A DNA stretch of 53,872 nt from an uncultured Oscillospiraceae bacterium (GCA_944385445.1 CALWXF010000014.1:1-53872), one strand, 5' to 3'. Shown: positions 1 to 10,173, counted from the stretch's first letter. Numbers and translations are program-made. Notes: generated from the letters alone by a model not told the origin.

Positions 1-93
1 CTTCACTCCGGGATTGGATACCACATCCCAAATGATTTTTTCACTGTTTTATCTGTCCACAATTCTTGACAAGTTTCACAATTTGCATCGCTG

Positions 94-3000
94 TTGCTGA
101 GCGGAGCCATGCTGTTGAGTTTTGCACCCATGTCTCTCAGGGCAGTTGCGTTATCAGCAGATAGTATAGGTCAGACCTTGGTGATGTCAGGAGAAAGGGA
201 TGGCGGGGTGGAAACCACCAACATCAACCTGGCAGAGGGCTGCCCTGTTACGGCCAGCGGTGCGTATAACGGAATGCCTGCCTCCAACCTGACAGACGGC
301 AGCACTGGCACCCGGTGGGCCTCTCCATCGGGTAATAATGATGATGTATATAACAGTTGGTTTTACATTGACCTGGGAGAAGAGCCGGTCCGATACAATA
401 AAATTGAACTGGCTTTTGAGAATACGCCCCAGAAATACCGTGTGGAGATTTCGGACAATGGCCAGGACTGGCAGGTGGTAGAGGAAGTGGTCCATGAGGA
501 CAGCGCCACCCTGCCCAAGGGTCAGCCGGACACCCTGGTGTTCGACCAGCCCATGACGGCCCGGTATGTGAAGTTCCAGGGCGTGGAACCCCGGCACAAT
601 GCGGACAGCTCCATCAATGTGTGGGGTTACTCTCTGTATGAGTTCCGGGTCTTCCAGGCCCCCGCCCCGGACGATGAGTGTGTGGCCCAGGCCAAGGAGG
701 AGACCACCCTGCCCCAGCGGGCCAAACGGGACTTCTCTCTGCCCCAGACTCATGATAACGGCACCGCCATCACCTGGGCGTCCAACAGCGAGTGGATTAC
801 CGTAAAGGGCGGTACCGCTGTGGTGAAGCGGGACACCGTGGACCAGAGCGTGATCCTCACCGCCATCTTCACCAAGGGCGACGTGTCAGACACCCGGGAC
901 TACACCGTGGTGGTGCCCGCCGACCAGCAGGTGGAAGGGGCCTATGACCTCTATCCCATCGTCCACCGGGCCACCTACCAGGACACCGCCCTGTCCATGA
1001 CCGACGAGGTGAATCTGGTGCTGGAGGAGGGCCTGGACGAGGCCACTCGCACCAAGGCTCAGAAGGTGCTGGAGGAGGACGGCATTCAGGTATCTGTCTC
1101 TTCCGGTATCGTAGAGGGCAAGACCAACGTGTTGGTGGGCATTGACAACGATGCCGGCGTGGACAACGAGTGGTTTGATGGGAAGTATGACCCCACCCTG
1201 TCCACCGATAACAACGATGGATATGCTCTGGCCGTGGATGACGCCACAGACACCATCGCCATCATGGGTTGGGACAGCAACGCCGCCTTCTACGGCGTGA
1301 CCACCCTGGACCAGATTTTGGAGCAGACTCAGGCGGACAGCATCCGGGACGTTCTCATTGAGGACTATGCTGAGGTGCAGTTCCGTGGCTTCATTGAGGG
1401 CTTCTATGGCACCCCCTGGTCCCATGAAAACCGCATGAGCCTGATGGAGTTCGGCGGGGACTACAAGATGAACTCCTACCTGTACGGCCCCAAGAATGAC
1501 CCCTACCATGCCGGACAGTGGCGGGACCCCTATCCGGCGGACAAGCTGGCGGAGTTGCAGGAGCTGGTGGAAAAGGGCCATGAGACCAAGGTGCAGTTTG
1601 TGTGGGCCGCCCACATCGGCGGCAAGATCGACCTGGCCTCCGAGGAGGACTTCCAGGCCCTGTGCGACAAGTTCGACCAGATGTACGAGATTGGTGTGCG
1701 GCAGTTTGCACTCTTCTTCGATGACTCCGCCACCAACAACACCGATCTGGTGAACTTCGTCACCCGTCTGGACAAGGAGTACATCAAGGCCAAGGGAGAT
1801 GTGGCTCCCATCATCTTCTGTCCCCAGTACTACCGCAAGGACAGCGGAAGCCAGAGCACCATCAACTACTTAAAGCAAATCAGCCAGTTCCCCAAGGATG
1901 TACAGATCATGTGGACCGGCGACAACGTGGTGTCTGCCATCAAGCAGAGCACCGTGGACTGGGTCACCCAGTACATTGATCGTCCGGTGTACATCTGGTG
2001 GAACTACCCGGTCAACGACCTGGGGCGGGCCAGCTACGTCCACATGGGCCCCTCTCAGGGCCTGTATCCCGGCGTGACCAACATCTCCGGCTTTACCTCC
2101 AACCCCATGAACCAGGCCCAGGCCTCCAAGATCTCTCTGTTCAGCGTGGCCGACTATACCTGGAACACTGAGGACTATGACAGCCAAAAGAGCTGGCAGG
2201 CCTCCTTTACCCGTGTGATTCGGGACGACCCTGAGGCGGCGGAAGCGCTGAGAATTTTCTCCGCCCACTCCTCTGCGGGCAACAACCCCTTTGGGGTACA
2301 AGAGTCTGTGTACATGAGAGAGCATCTGGACGCCTTCCAGAATGCCCTGATGAATGGCGAGGACCTGACCCAGGCAGCGGCGGACCTGGAGGCGGACTTT
2401 GACGAGATCATCGCTGCCGTGGACACCCTGAAGGCCTACAAGGGCACCGGCAACATCTCCGGGGAGATCTCCCGCTGGACGGACAAGCTCCAGAAGGTGG
2501 CAGTGGCCCTCAAGCAGCTGGTGATAGATGCGGCCACCAGTGATCCCGCCTCTCCCGATGACCCCGCCTCTGTGACGGCGGCCATGGAGATTATCCAGCG
2601 CAATCGCACCGCCTTCCAGCAGGCCAAGAACGCCTCGGGTACCGTGGCCTCTCAGGTGCTCATTCCCTTCGGCGACAACCTGCTGGCCTCTCTGGAAGCT
2701 CGGCTGATGGCGGACGTCCATCTCACCCCCGCCCCTCAGGGCTTTGGCTCCATGGATATGCTGGACTATACCAAGATCGTGGACGGTGACCGTGGTTCTT
2801 CTACCGCCACCGGAAGCTACTTCCCGGTGAACGTGGGGGCCTACTTCGGGGTGAACCTGGGCCGTGTCACCGACATTGACAACTTGACCATCTATATGAC
2901 AGAGAACGCCTACTTCAAGGAGGGCGTGGTGGAGGTCTCCACTGACAACAAGACCTGGACAGAGCTGGGCACCTTTGACGGCAGCACCGTCCATCTGGAT

Positions 3001-4974
3001 GGGCTGGATGTCAAGGCCCAATTCATCCGCTACAGGGCTACCGATGAGTTTGTAGACCCCAACACTGGATCTCCCAACGGCATGCTGGGTATCCAGGAGT
3101 TTGTAGTCAATGAACCCACCAGCGCCACCCTGTACACCAATGTGGAGGGCCTGGACGCTGCGGTGAATTACGAGAGCGGCCGGGTGAGCCTGGAGAATGT
3201 CTCCGGCGTGACCCTCCAGCCCGGTGACTATCTGGGTTTCCGGTTCAACACCCTGAAAAATGCCCACACGGTGGTGGTGGACGAGGCGCTGCAGGACCTG
3301 CAGGCCGAGTACTCTCTGGACGGAAAGACCTGGAAGCCCATGGACTGGGCCTCCACCGACTGCATGACCGCCCTGTATGTCCGCCTGGTCAACCAGGGCA
3401 GTGAGGCCCGCACCTTCGATTTGGGCAAGCTGGAGGTGCGCCTGGGCGGCGTTCATCCCAACATGACGGCAGAGGCCAAGAACATCGTCACTTGGTCCGG
3501 TTCTGCCTCCAACATGGTGGACGGCAATCGGGACACCACCCTGTGGCTCAAGCCCAGCGAGAACCGCACCTTTATCCTGGATTTGGGCAAGACTGTGCCG
3601 GTCTATGACGTGAAAATCTACTGCGTGAAGGATGCCCTGTCCTCTGGCCAGATTCGGCTGAGTACGGACAAGGAGAACTGGAGCGAACCCATCTCCTTCA
3701 GCAACGCCGGGCTGGAAAACCTGGTGGAGTGCGGCGCTGTGGAGGCTCGGTACATTGAAATCACCGATAACATTCCCTCCAAGTGGATTCAGGTGGGTGA
3801 AATTGAAGTGAACACCACCGTGCCCGAGGACGTGCTGCGGGTCAGCGGCACCGTGGGCGATGTGGACAAGCTGGTGGACAGCAACCTGTTTACCTCTGTC
3901 TCTGCTGGCCAAGGGGCTGGTGAAGTGATCTGGAGCAACGCCGGTCTGGATATCACCAACTTTATTCTGGTGAAAAATGAGGGTAGCGCTGTCACTCTGT
4001 GGGCAGAGACAGCAGAGGGCACATGGGAAGAGGTGGCCACCACCACCGAGGCCTATGCTGACATCGCTCTGGGCCAGTACGCCAACGCCGCCAATCTCAA
4101 GCTGACCTGGGCGGAGAATTCCGGCCTGGAGCTCCACGAGTTGGCCGTCTATCAGACGGAACAGGCCCCTGAGCAGGCCAACAAGACCCTGCTGCAAAAG
4201 ACCTACGACTACGCCCTGACTCTCTCCACTGAGGGCGTCACCGACGCAGCCAAGGCCGCCTTTGAGGAGGCTCTCACCAATGCCAAGGCCGTTCTGGACA
4301 ACACCAACGCCACCCAGGCTGAGGTGAACGCCGCCTGGGATGCCCTGCTGGAGGGTATCTGGGGTCTGGGCCTCACCCAAGGCGACAAGACCATGCTGGA
4401 GCAGCTCATTGCTAAGGCTGACAGTATGATTCCCGACCAGGATAAGTACGTCCAGGATCACTGGCAGGAGCTGGTGGATGCTCTGGCCAAGGCCAAGAAG
4501 GTCATGGCCGACGGCAACGCCATGGATGAGGACGTGCAGCCTGCCGCCCAGGCTCTGCTGGACGCCATCCTGGCTCAGCGCTTCAAGGCGGACAAGTCCA
4601 TCCTGGAGGACCTCATCAACAAGGCCGAGAGCATGGATCTGTCCGGCTATACCGCCGCTTCCGTGGCCACCTTCCGCACGGCTCTGGCCAATGCCCAGGC
4701 TGTGATGGCTGACAACAGCCTCACCGAGGACGACCAGAACACCGTGGACGCCGCTGTGGACAAGCTTACTGCCGCTATGGACGGCCTCACTGCTGAGGGC
4801 GAGGCTCAGCCCAGCGACAAGCCCCAGACTTCTCAGAAACCCGAGGCCACCCAGAAGCCGGAGAACAACGTGCCCCAGACCGGAGACAACAGTGGCCTGA
4901 TGCTGTGGCTGACAGTTGGCCTGGCCTCCCTGGGCGGAGCTATGAGCGTTTGGTTTAAGAGAAAAAGACAGTGA
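94..4974 (+). CDS. Cell-wall-anchored GH84 beta-N-acetylglucosaminidase (NagH/NagJ-like)
   Basis: A secreted exo-hexosaminidase expected to remove beta-linked GlcNAc from host glycans at the cell surface. Order over 1626 residues: short signal segment; F5/8-type C (CBM32-like) domain about 45-190; Ig-like linker about 205-275; GH20b-type domain about 285-425; GH84 barrel from about 430 (FRGFIEGFYGTPW) to about 730, with the catalytic Asp pair of FFDDS at residues 543-544; helical linker; further CBM32-like modules; FIVAR repeats about 1363-1565; then the sortase-type motif VPQTGDN near 1594, a hydrophobic span and a KRKRQ tail. The same architecture is known from clostridial NagH/NagJ. The start is doubtful: an in-frame TGA lies at 67-69, only TTG 94 and ATG 109 are available, no ribosome binding site is seen and the signal peptide lacks its basic n-region, so a frameshift near 90 is possible. 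The enzyme assignment is secure; the linkage and substrate are inferred. Confidence 0.9.
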   Translation: MLSGAMLLSFAPMSLRAVALSADSIGQTLVMSGERDGGVETTNINLAEGCPVTASGAYNGMPASNLTDGSTGTRWASPSGNNDDVYNSWFYIDLGEEPVRYNKIELAFENTPQKYRVEISDNGQDWQVVEEVVHEDSATLPKGQPDTLVFDQPMTARYVKFQGVEPRHNADSSINVWGYSLYEFRVFQAPAPDDECVAQAKEETTLPQRAKRDFSLPQTHDNGTAITWASNSEWITVKGGTAVVKRDTVDQSVILTAIFTKGDVSDTRDYTVVVPADQQVEGAYDLYPIVHRATYQDTALSMTDEVNLVLEEGLDEATRTKAQKVLEEDGIQVSVSSGIVEGKTNVLVGIDNDAGVDNEWFDGKYDPTLSTDNNDGYALAVDDATDTIAIMGWDSNAAFYGVTTLDQILEQTQADSIRDVLIEDYAEVQFRGFIEGFYGTPWSHENRMSLMEFGGDYKMNSYLYGPKNDPYHAGQWRDPYPADKLAELQELVEKGHETKVQFVWAAHIGGKIDLASEEDFQALCDKFDQMYEIGVRQFALFFDDSATNNTDLVNFVTRLDKEYIKAKGDVAPIIFCPQYYRKDSGSQSTINYLKQISQFPKDVQIMWTGDNVVSAIKQSTVDWVTQYIDRPVYIWWNYPVNDLGRASYVHMGPSQGLYPGVTNISGFTSNPMNQAQASKISLFSVADYTWNTEDYDSQKSWQASFTRVIRDDPEAAEALRIFSAHSSAGNNPFGVQESVYMREHLDAFQNALMNGEDLTQAAADLEADFDEIIAAVDTLKAYKGTGNISGEISRWTDKLQKVAVALKQLVIDAATSDPASPDDPASVTAAMEIIQRNRTAFQQAKNASGTVASQVLIPFGDNLLASLEARLMADVHLTPAPQGFGSMDMLDYTKIVDGDRGSSTATGSYFPVNVGAYFGVNLGRVTDIDNLTIYMTENAYFKEGVVEVSTDNKTWTELGTFDGSTVHLDGLDVKAQFIRYRATDEFVDPNTGSPNGMLGIQEFVVNEPTSATLYTNVEGLDAAVNYESGRVSLENVSGVTLQPGDYLGFRFNTLKNAHTVVVDEALQDLQAEYSLDGKTWKPMDWASTDCMTALYVRLVNQGSEARTFDLGKLEVRLGGVHPNMTAEAKNIVTWSGSASNMVDGNRDTTLWLKPSENRTFILDLGKTVPVYDVKIYCVKDALSSGQIRLSTDKENWSEPISFSNAGLENLVECGAVEARYIEITDNIPSKWIQVGEIEVNTTVPEDVLRVSGTVGDVDKLVDSNLFTSVSAGQGAGEVIWSNAGLDITNFILVKNEGSAVTLWAETAEGTWEEVATTTEAYADIALGQYANAANLKLTWAENSGLELHELAVYQTEQAPEQANKTLLQKTYDYALTLSTEGVTDAAKAAFEEALTNAKAVLDNTNATQAEVNAAWDALLEGIWGLGLTQGDKTMLEQLIAKADSMIPDQDKYVQDHWQELVDALAKAKKVMADGNAMDEDVQPAAQALLDAILAQRFKADKSILEDLINKAESMDLSGYTAASVATFRTALANAQAVMADNSLTEDDQNTVDAAVDKLTAAMDGLTAEGEAQPSDKPQTSQKPEATQKPENNVPQTGDNSGLMLWLTVGLASLGGAMSVWFKRKRQ
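4564..4737 (+). repeat. FIVAR-encoding segment, near-identical to 9669-9842
   Basis: Over 174 bases this segment differs from 9669-9842 in the GH20 gene at only two positions, both third codon bases. Flanking parts of the FIVAR region (4180-4797 against 9284-9901) are similar but carry many more differences. Confidence 0.85.
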
Positions 4975-5017
4975 TGCGTCAGCAGTAAGACGCTTTCTGT
5001 AAAAAGCAGTTGAATAT

Positions 5018-5075
5018 GGGCGGTACACACCCCCACAGAAATTGGTCAAGGGTTTGTGTGTGGGGTGTACCGCCC
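5018..5075. repeat. Long inverted repeat between the two glycosidase genes
   Basis: Two arms of about 23 bases (5018-5041 and 5053-5075) are nearly complementary, beginning GGGCGGTACAC and ending GTGTACCGCCC, around an 11-base loop. The element sits 43 bases after the GH84 stop and about 100 bases before the GH20 start. No T-run follows on the plus strand, so it is not a textbook terminator. It could be an mRNA-stabilising hairpin, a factor-assisted terminator or an operator. Confidence 0.6.
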
Positions 5076-5174
5076 TGAGTCGGGTATCCGATGCAACGTA
5101 AGAATGGAAGGTGATAGGGAAAGGAAAGGTTTTGAGAGAATGCTGCAATTTCTTATGACATGGGAGGTAAGAAC

Positions 5175-8100
5175 ATGAAAAAGCATGGTCGTTGGCCTGC
5201 CCTGATGCTGGCAGGCGCAATGATGGTAAGCAGTGTGGCAAATGTGGGATTGATGCCAAATGCTCGGGCAGCGGGTGATTCGGAATACCCCAACCTGGCG
5301 TTGAGCAAGCCCGCAACATCCAAGAACGACGAGGGCTATGGGCTGGTGGCCTCCAATGCCGTGGATGGCTCTTGTACCGGCGATAACGCCAATTCCCGTT
5401 GGTCCAGCGCCATGAGCGCAGGCGAGACCTGGCTGATGGTGGATTTGGAGAACTATGCCACCATTCACAGCTTCCAGGTGGTGTGGGTGGAGCCCCACGC
5501 CAACCCCTACAAGATCCAGTTCAGTGCCAACGGCACCGACTGGGTGGATGCGTACTCCGATGAAGACGGAGTCAATGTGGACGAGTATACCGAGCACACC
5601 AAGGATGTCAACGGTGGCCAGCGGTTTGATCCACACACCTTGACCTACACCTTGGACAAGCCCCTGGAGGGTATGCGCTATGCCCGCATGTGGGCCAATA
5701 AGCAGGGCGGAGGCTATCCCTGCATTGGCATCTATGAGTTCCGGGTGTTTGGCGAGGAAGGCGAAGTGGTGCAGGAACTGCTCAACAAAGACCCTGCCAA
5801 CCTGGCCCTGGGGAAGACAGCCAGTGCCTACGCCTCTCCCATCTCCTATTGGGGACCGGACAAGATGACAGATGGCATCGTCAACCGCACCGCTTCCAAG
5901 GGCGACCAGTCTCGCTGGTCCAGCGAGGCAGGCGCTCCCGGCTGGGTGCAGATCGACCTGCGTCAGCCTCAGGAGTTCCAGATCATCAATCTGGAGTGGG
6001 AGCAGCCCGTGGTGGAGGACTACCACATTCAGGTCTCTGACAACGGCACCGACTGGACCACGGTCTACACCGCTGAGAAGAACACCGAAGGGTATCCGGT
6101 GTCCGACCGGGTCACTCTGGACGCCCCTGTGACGGCTCGGTATGTGAAGGTGGTTATTGATAAGCTCAAGGAGGGCGCTTATCCCAGCCTGTCCCTGTAC
6201 GAGGTGGAGATTTACACCCCCGACGTGAGCGGCACCGACAAGACCACCAATAAGGACATCAGTGTCTCCAACGGGGCAGACGCCACCGCAGTCACCGACG
6301 ACAACCTGGAGACCGTGTGGCAGGGCGCCAGCGGCGATTCCTTCACCGTGGACCTGGGCGCTTCCCTGAAGTATAACCGCTATCAGATCCAGTGGGATAC
6401 CGCAGCGGCCTATCATGTGGAGGTCTCCAGCGATGGTAAGAGCTGGGAGGGCGTGTACACCACCAGCGAAACCCCGGATGTCGCTACCGAAGTAGCTCTG
6501 GACCTGGCATACAACCAGCGCTATGTCCGGGTGACCCTGGATGGGGACGGCGCTGTCAAGGAGTTCTCCTTGCACCAGGACCTGGACTTTGTCAACGTCT
6601 TTGACCAGGCCAAGCAGCTGCTGGACGGCATGACCATCGACGAGGATGACACCAGCCTGACACTGCCTGAGAAGTTCCCCCAGTCCATTGCGGTTACCTA
6701 TCTGGGCACCGACTACGAGCAGGTCATTGACGCCGACCGCAACATCATCCGTCCCATTGTGGACACCACCGTGTCGGTAGGCTTCCGTCTGGAGAGCAAG
6801 AACCAGCCCGACAACTACCAGCTCTATGAGGTGAGCGTGGAGGTTCCCGGCCTGCACAGCGCCGACGAGTCTCAGAATGCAAAGCCTAAGGTCATCCCTG
6901 AGCTGCAGCAGTGGTTCGGTACCACCGGCGACTTCACCATTCGGGACGGCGCCCGCATCCTGGTGGACCCCGCTCTGAGTGAAGAGTACGTCACCATGGC
7001 CAATCGCTTTGCCGATGACTATGAGGACATCGTGGGCAAGACGATTGCCGTGGAGCGGGGCAGCAATCCCACGGCTGGCGACTTCTACTTTGTCTCCAGC
7101 GACATCCCCTTCGACGAGGAGACCTATGATCTGCACATTGGGGAATACATCACCATCGAGGCCAGCCACCAGACCGGCGCCTACTGGTCTACCCGGTCCA
7201 TCCTCCAGATCCTCAAGCAGACCGGGGATACCATCCCTCAGGGCGATGTGCGTGACTATCCCAAGTACAAGGTCCGTGGCCTGAGCATGGACATTGCACG
7301 CCGCTATGTGCCTTTGTACTTCCTGGAGGACTGGATTTCCCAGATGTCCTGGTACAAGATGAACGACTTCAATGCGCATATGAGCGACAACACCTTTGAC
7401 CTCTCCTTTGGCGGCTTCCCCCTGGAGTCTGATGTGCCCAACCTCACCAACCCCGAGGGCATGTACTACACAAAGGACGAGTTCCGTCAGTTCCAGGTGG
7501 ACGCCAAGGAGCAGGGTGTGATGGTGGTGCCTGAGTTCGACACTCCCGGACACTCTCTGCCCTTCACCGAGGCCCGCCCCGACCTGGCCCGCCCCGGCAA
7601 GGAAGAGTATCTGGACGTGCAGAACCCCGAGACCGCTCCCTTTGTCCAGAGCGTCTTTGATGAGTACCTGGACGGTGAGGACCCCGTGTTCCTGGAGGAC
7701 GCTGTCATCAACATCGGTACCGATGAGTACAAGGGCAGCGGCCAGGAGGAGAAGGAAGCCTTCCGCGCCTACCAGGACACCATGCTCAAGTACATCCTGG
7801 AGAAGGGCCACACACCTCGCGCCTGGGGTTCCCAGACTGAGAACCACGGCACCACCCCCGTGCAGGTGGAGGGCGTGCAGCTGTACATGTGGTACACCGG
7901 TTACGCCAATGCCAAGGAGATGTATGACCTGGGCTACCAGATGATCAACATCAACGACGGCGACACCTACATCGTGCCCGGCGCTGGCTACTACTACGAC
8001 TACCTGAACAAGGGTCACATCTACAACAACTTTGATCCCAGCAACATCTATCGTTCCTTCAAGGTTCCCGCAGGCGATCCTCAGATTCTGGGCGGCTCCT

Positions 8101-10088
8101 ACGCTCTGTGGAACGACTGCACCGGCGGCAATGACAACGGCACTGCTGACATGGAGACCCTGGATCGTCTCTTTGACGCTCTGCCCGTTGTGGCGGCCAA
8201 GACCTGGGGCGATGGCAAGGACAACACCCTGGCCGAGCTGGAGGCCATTGTGGACGAGACCGGCTACGCTCCCAATACCAACCCCACCTATGAAGTGGAG
8301 ACCAAGAACGACACCGTTCTGTCCTACGACTTTGACGAGGATGCCAAGACTCAGGACAACTCCATGAACCACTACGACCTGGTATCCGAAGGTGAGAATG
8401 TGGCCTATGAAGAGGGCCATGACGGCACGGCTCTGACTCTGAAGGGCGGCTCCAGCTATGTGGAGACTCCTCTGGAGGATAAGGGCCTGAATACCACTCT
8501 GGACTTCTGGGTCAAGCGGGACGCCAACAGCGGCGACGAGGAGCAGATCCTCTTCGAGTCCGAGATCGGTCAGATCAAGGCCGTGCAGAAGGAGACCGGA
8601 AACCTGGGCTTCTCCCGTGAGGCCAGAGACTACTCCTTCAACTATGCTCTGCCCAAGGGCGAGTGGGTGCACATCACCATGGTGATGGAGTTCACCAAGA
8701 CTACCTTGTACGTCAATGGCGAGAAGATCCAGACGCTGGAGCGCACCGAGGAAGGCGGCAACAAGTGGGCTTCTCTGGTCACTCCTCTCATGCGCATCGG
8801 TAGCCAGACCAAGGCCTTCCAGGGCCAGATCGACAGCCTGAGACTGTACGACTTTGCCGCCACCGCCGACCAGGTGGGCAACCTGTCTGTGGATCTGTAT
8901 GACGAGGCCAGCGGCGTGCGTGTCCACGGCGACGTGGGCGTGCTGCCCTCTGACACCGTGCTCCAGGTGACCGACCAGTCCAGCAACGAGAAGTTCCTGG
9001 AGATGGCCGAGTCCATCCTCAAGGGCTCCTCCATCAACGCCCAGTCCGTTAGCCTGACCAGCGGGGAAGAGACTGTGACTCCTTCCGGGGAGATCATGAT
9101 CTCCATGCCCGTGGGCGAGATGGACCTGGATACCCTGGCCCTGTATGAGTTCCGCCAGGATGGCACCTATGAGGAAGTGACCTTCACCGTGGACAATGGC
9201 ATGGTCTGCTGGACCAGCGATCACACCAACGGTGCTGACACCGCCTTTGTGCTGCTGGCCAAGGCGGAGGACACCAAGCCCGCCAACAAGACCCTGCTGC
9301 AAAAGACCTATGAGTACGCTCTGACCCTCTCCACGGAGGGTGTCACCGACACCGCCAAGGCGGCCTTCGAGAAGGCTCTGGCCAATGCCAAGGTGGTTCT
9401 GGACAACCAGAAGGCCACCCAGGAAGAGGTCAACAGCGCCTGGGACGCCCTGCTGAAGGGTATCTGGGGTCTGGGCCTCACCCAGGGCGACAAGACCATG
9501 CTGGAGCAGCTGATTGCCAAGGCTGAGAGCATGATTGCCGACCAGGATAAGTACGTCCAGGATAACTGGCAGATGTTGGTGGATGCCTTGGCCGCTGCCA
9601 AGGACGTGATGGACGACGGCGATGCCATGGATGAAGATGTCCAGCCCGCCGCTGAGGCTCTGCTGAATGCCATCCTGGCTCAGCGCTTCAAGGCGGACAA
9701 GTCCATCCTGGAAGACCTCATCAACAAGGCCGAGAGCATGGATCTGTCCGGCTATACCGCCGCTTCCGTGGCCACCTTCCGCACCGCTCTGGCCAATGCC
9801 CAGGCTGTGATGGCTGACAACAGCCTCACCGAGGACGACCAGGCTGCTGTGGATGCCGCTGTGGAGAAGCTGTCCAAGGCTATGGACGGACTCACCGCTG
9901 GTGGTGCTCCTGAGACCACCGATAAGCCTGAAGTTACCAATAAGCCTGAGGCCACGGAGAAACCGGAAAATCAGGTGCCTCAGACCGGGGACAACGCCGC
10001 CCTGATGCTGTGGAGCATGGCGGGTGCCATCTCCCTGGTGGGCATGGCCTGTCTCGTGTATCGAAAGAACAAGCTGGGAGAGAAGTAA
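5175..10088 (+). CDS. Cell-wall-anchored GH20 beta-hexosaminidase
   Basis: A secreted hexosaminidase predicted to release terminal GlcNAc/GalNAc from glycans, probably acting beside the GH84 enzyme upstream. The start is ATG 5175, preceded by GGGAGGTAA, giving 1637 residues and a clear signal peptide (MKKHGRW, then a hydrophobic core ending near ARAAG). Domains in order: two F5/8-type C (CBM32) domains (about 30-190 and 200-350); a third discoidin-like segment to about 470; a GH20b-type domain from about 570; the GH20 barrel about 695-1030 with the catalytic pair D850-E851 in IGTDEY; a LamG/concanavalin-like domain about 1050-1240; FIVAR repeats about 1370-1575; and the sortase-type motif VPQTGDN, membrane span and basic tail. 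The enzyme uses substrate-assisted catalysis as a family trait. Its last 200 residues are nearly identical to those of the GH84 gene. No sortase gene is in the window. Confidence 0.93.
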   Translation: MKKHGRWPALMLAGAMMVSSVANVGLMPNARAAGDSEYPNLALSKPATSKNDEGYGLVASNAVDGSCTGDNANSRWSSAMSAGETWLMVDLENYATIHSFQVVWVEPHANPYKIQFSANGTDWVDAYSDEDGVNVDEYTEHTKDVNGGQRFDPHTLTYTLDKPLEGMRYARMWANKQGGGYPCIGIYEFRVFGEEGEVVQELLNKDPANLALGKTASAYASPISYWGPDKMTDGIVNRTASKGDQSRWSSEAGAPGWVQIDLRQPQEFQIINLEWEQPVVEDYHIQVSDNGTDWTTVYTAEKNTEGYPVSDRVTLDAPVTARYVKVVIDKLKEGAYPSLSLYEVEIYTPDVSGTDKTTNKDISVSNGADATAVTDDNLETVWQGASGDSFTVDLGASLKYNRYQIQWDTAAAYHVEVSSDGKSWEGVYTTSETPDVATEVALDLAYNQRYVRVTLDGDGAVKEFSLHQDLDFVNVFDQAKQLLDGMTIDEDDTSLTLPEKFPQSIAVTYLGTDYEQVIDADRNIIRPIVDTTVSVGFRLESKNQPDNYQLYEVSVEVPGLHSADESQNAKPKVIPELQQWFGTTGDFTIRDGARILVDPALSEEYVTMANRFADDYEDIVGKTIAVERGSNPTAGDFYFVSSDIPFDEETYDLHIGEYITIEASHQTGAYWSTRSILQILKQTGDTIPQGDVRDYPKYKVRGLSMDIARRYVPLYFLEDWISQMSWYKMNDFNAHMSDNTFDLSFGGFPLESDVPNLTNPEGMYYTKDEFRQFQVDAKEQGVMVVPEFDTPGHSLPFTEARPDLARPGKEEYLDVQNPETAPFVQSVFDEYLDGEDPVFLEDAVINIGTDEYKGSGQEEKEAFRAYQDTMLKYILEKGHTPRAWGSQTENHGTTPVQVEGVQLYMWYTGYANAKEMYDLGYQMININDGDTYIVPGAGYYYDYLNKGHIYNNFDPSNIYRSFKVPAGDPQILGGSYALWNDCTGGNDNGTADMETLDRLFDALPVVAAKTWGDGKDNTLAELEAIVDETGYAPNTNPTYEVETKNDTVLSYDFDEDAKTQDNSMNHYDLVSEGENVAYEEGHDGTALTLKGGSSYVETPLEDKGLNTTLDFWVKRDANSGDEEQILFESEIGQIKAVQKETGNLGFSREARDYSFNYALPKGEWVHITMVMEFTKTTLYVNGEKIQTLERTEEGGNKWASLVTPLMRIGSQTKAFQGQIDSLRLYDFAATADQVGNLSVDLYDEASGVRVHGDVGVLPSDTVLQVTDQSSNEKFLEMAESILKGSSINAQSVSLTSGEETVTPSGEIMISMPVGEMDLDTLALYEFRQDGTYEEVTFTVDNGMVCWTSDHTNGADTAFVLLAKAEDTKPANKTLLQKTYEYALTLSTEGVTDTAKAAFEKALANAKVVLDNQKATQEEVNSAWDALLKGIWGLGLTQGDKTMLEQLIAKAESMIADQDKYVQDNWQMLVDALAAAKDVMDDGDAMDEDVQPAAEALLNAILAQRFKADKSILEDLINKAESMDLSGYTAASVATFRTALANAQAVMADNSLTEDDQAAVDAAVEKLSKAMDGLTAGGAPETTDKPEVTNKPEATEKPENQVPQTGDNAALMLWSMAGAISLVGMACLVYRKNKLGEK
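9669..9842 (+). repeat. FIVAR-encoding segment, near-identical to 4564-4737
   Basis: Second copy of the 174-base near-identical segment, in the C-terminal stalk of the GH20 enzyme. The pair could recombine and delete about 5.1 kb, fusing the two genes. Confidence 0.85.
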
Positions 10089-10099
10089 CACGCTCCACA

Positions 10100-10135
10100 A
10101 AAAACGGAGCCAGGGGAAACCTTGGCTCCGTTTTT
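10100..10135 (+). terminator. Intrinsic terminator after the GH20 gene
   Basis: The stem AAAAACGGAGCCA pairs with TGGCTCCGTTTTT across a short loop and ends in a T-run, 12 bases after the GH20 stop codon. It should end the glycosidase transcript. Confidence 0.9.
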
Positions 10136-10164
10136 GATAGTGCATGGAAAAGATACTTGGAGTG

Positions 10165-10173
10165 TGGTATACT
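10165..10173 (+). promoter_or_regulatory. Extended -10 promoter for the DUF1653 gene
   Basis: TGGTATACT (TGn plus TATACT at 10168-10173) lies between the GH20 terminator and the next gene. A weak -35 candidate TGGAAA is at 10145-10150 with a 17-base spacer. Transcription would begin near 10180, leaving a leader of about 30 bases. Confidence 0.55.

Noticed and set aside
5046-10145. Very long open frame antisense to the GH20 gene (about 1,700 codons), and similar ones antisense to GH84, cdsA-dxr, ispG and polC
   Set aside because: GC-rich codon use in the real genes leaves the opposite strand free of stops. These frames have no ribosome binding sites, domains or conserved motifs, and they overlap recognised genes completely.
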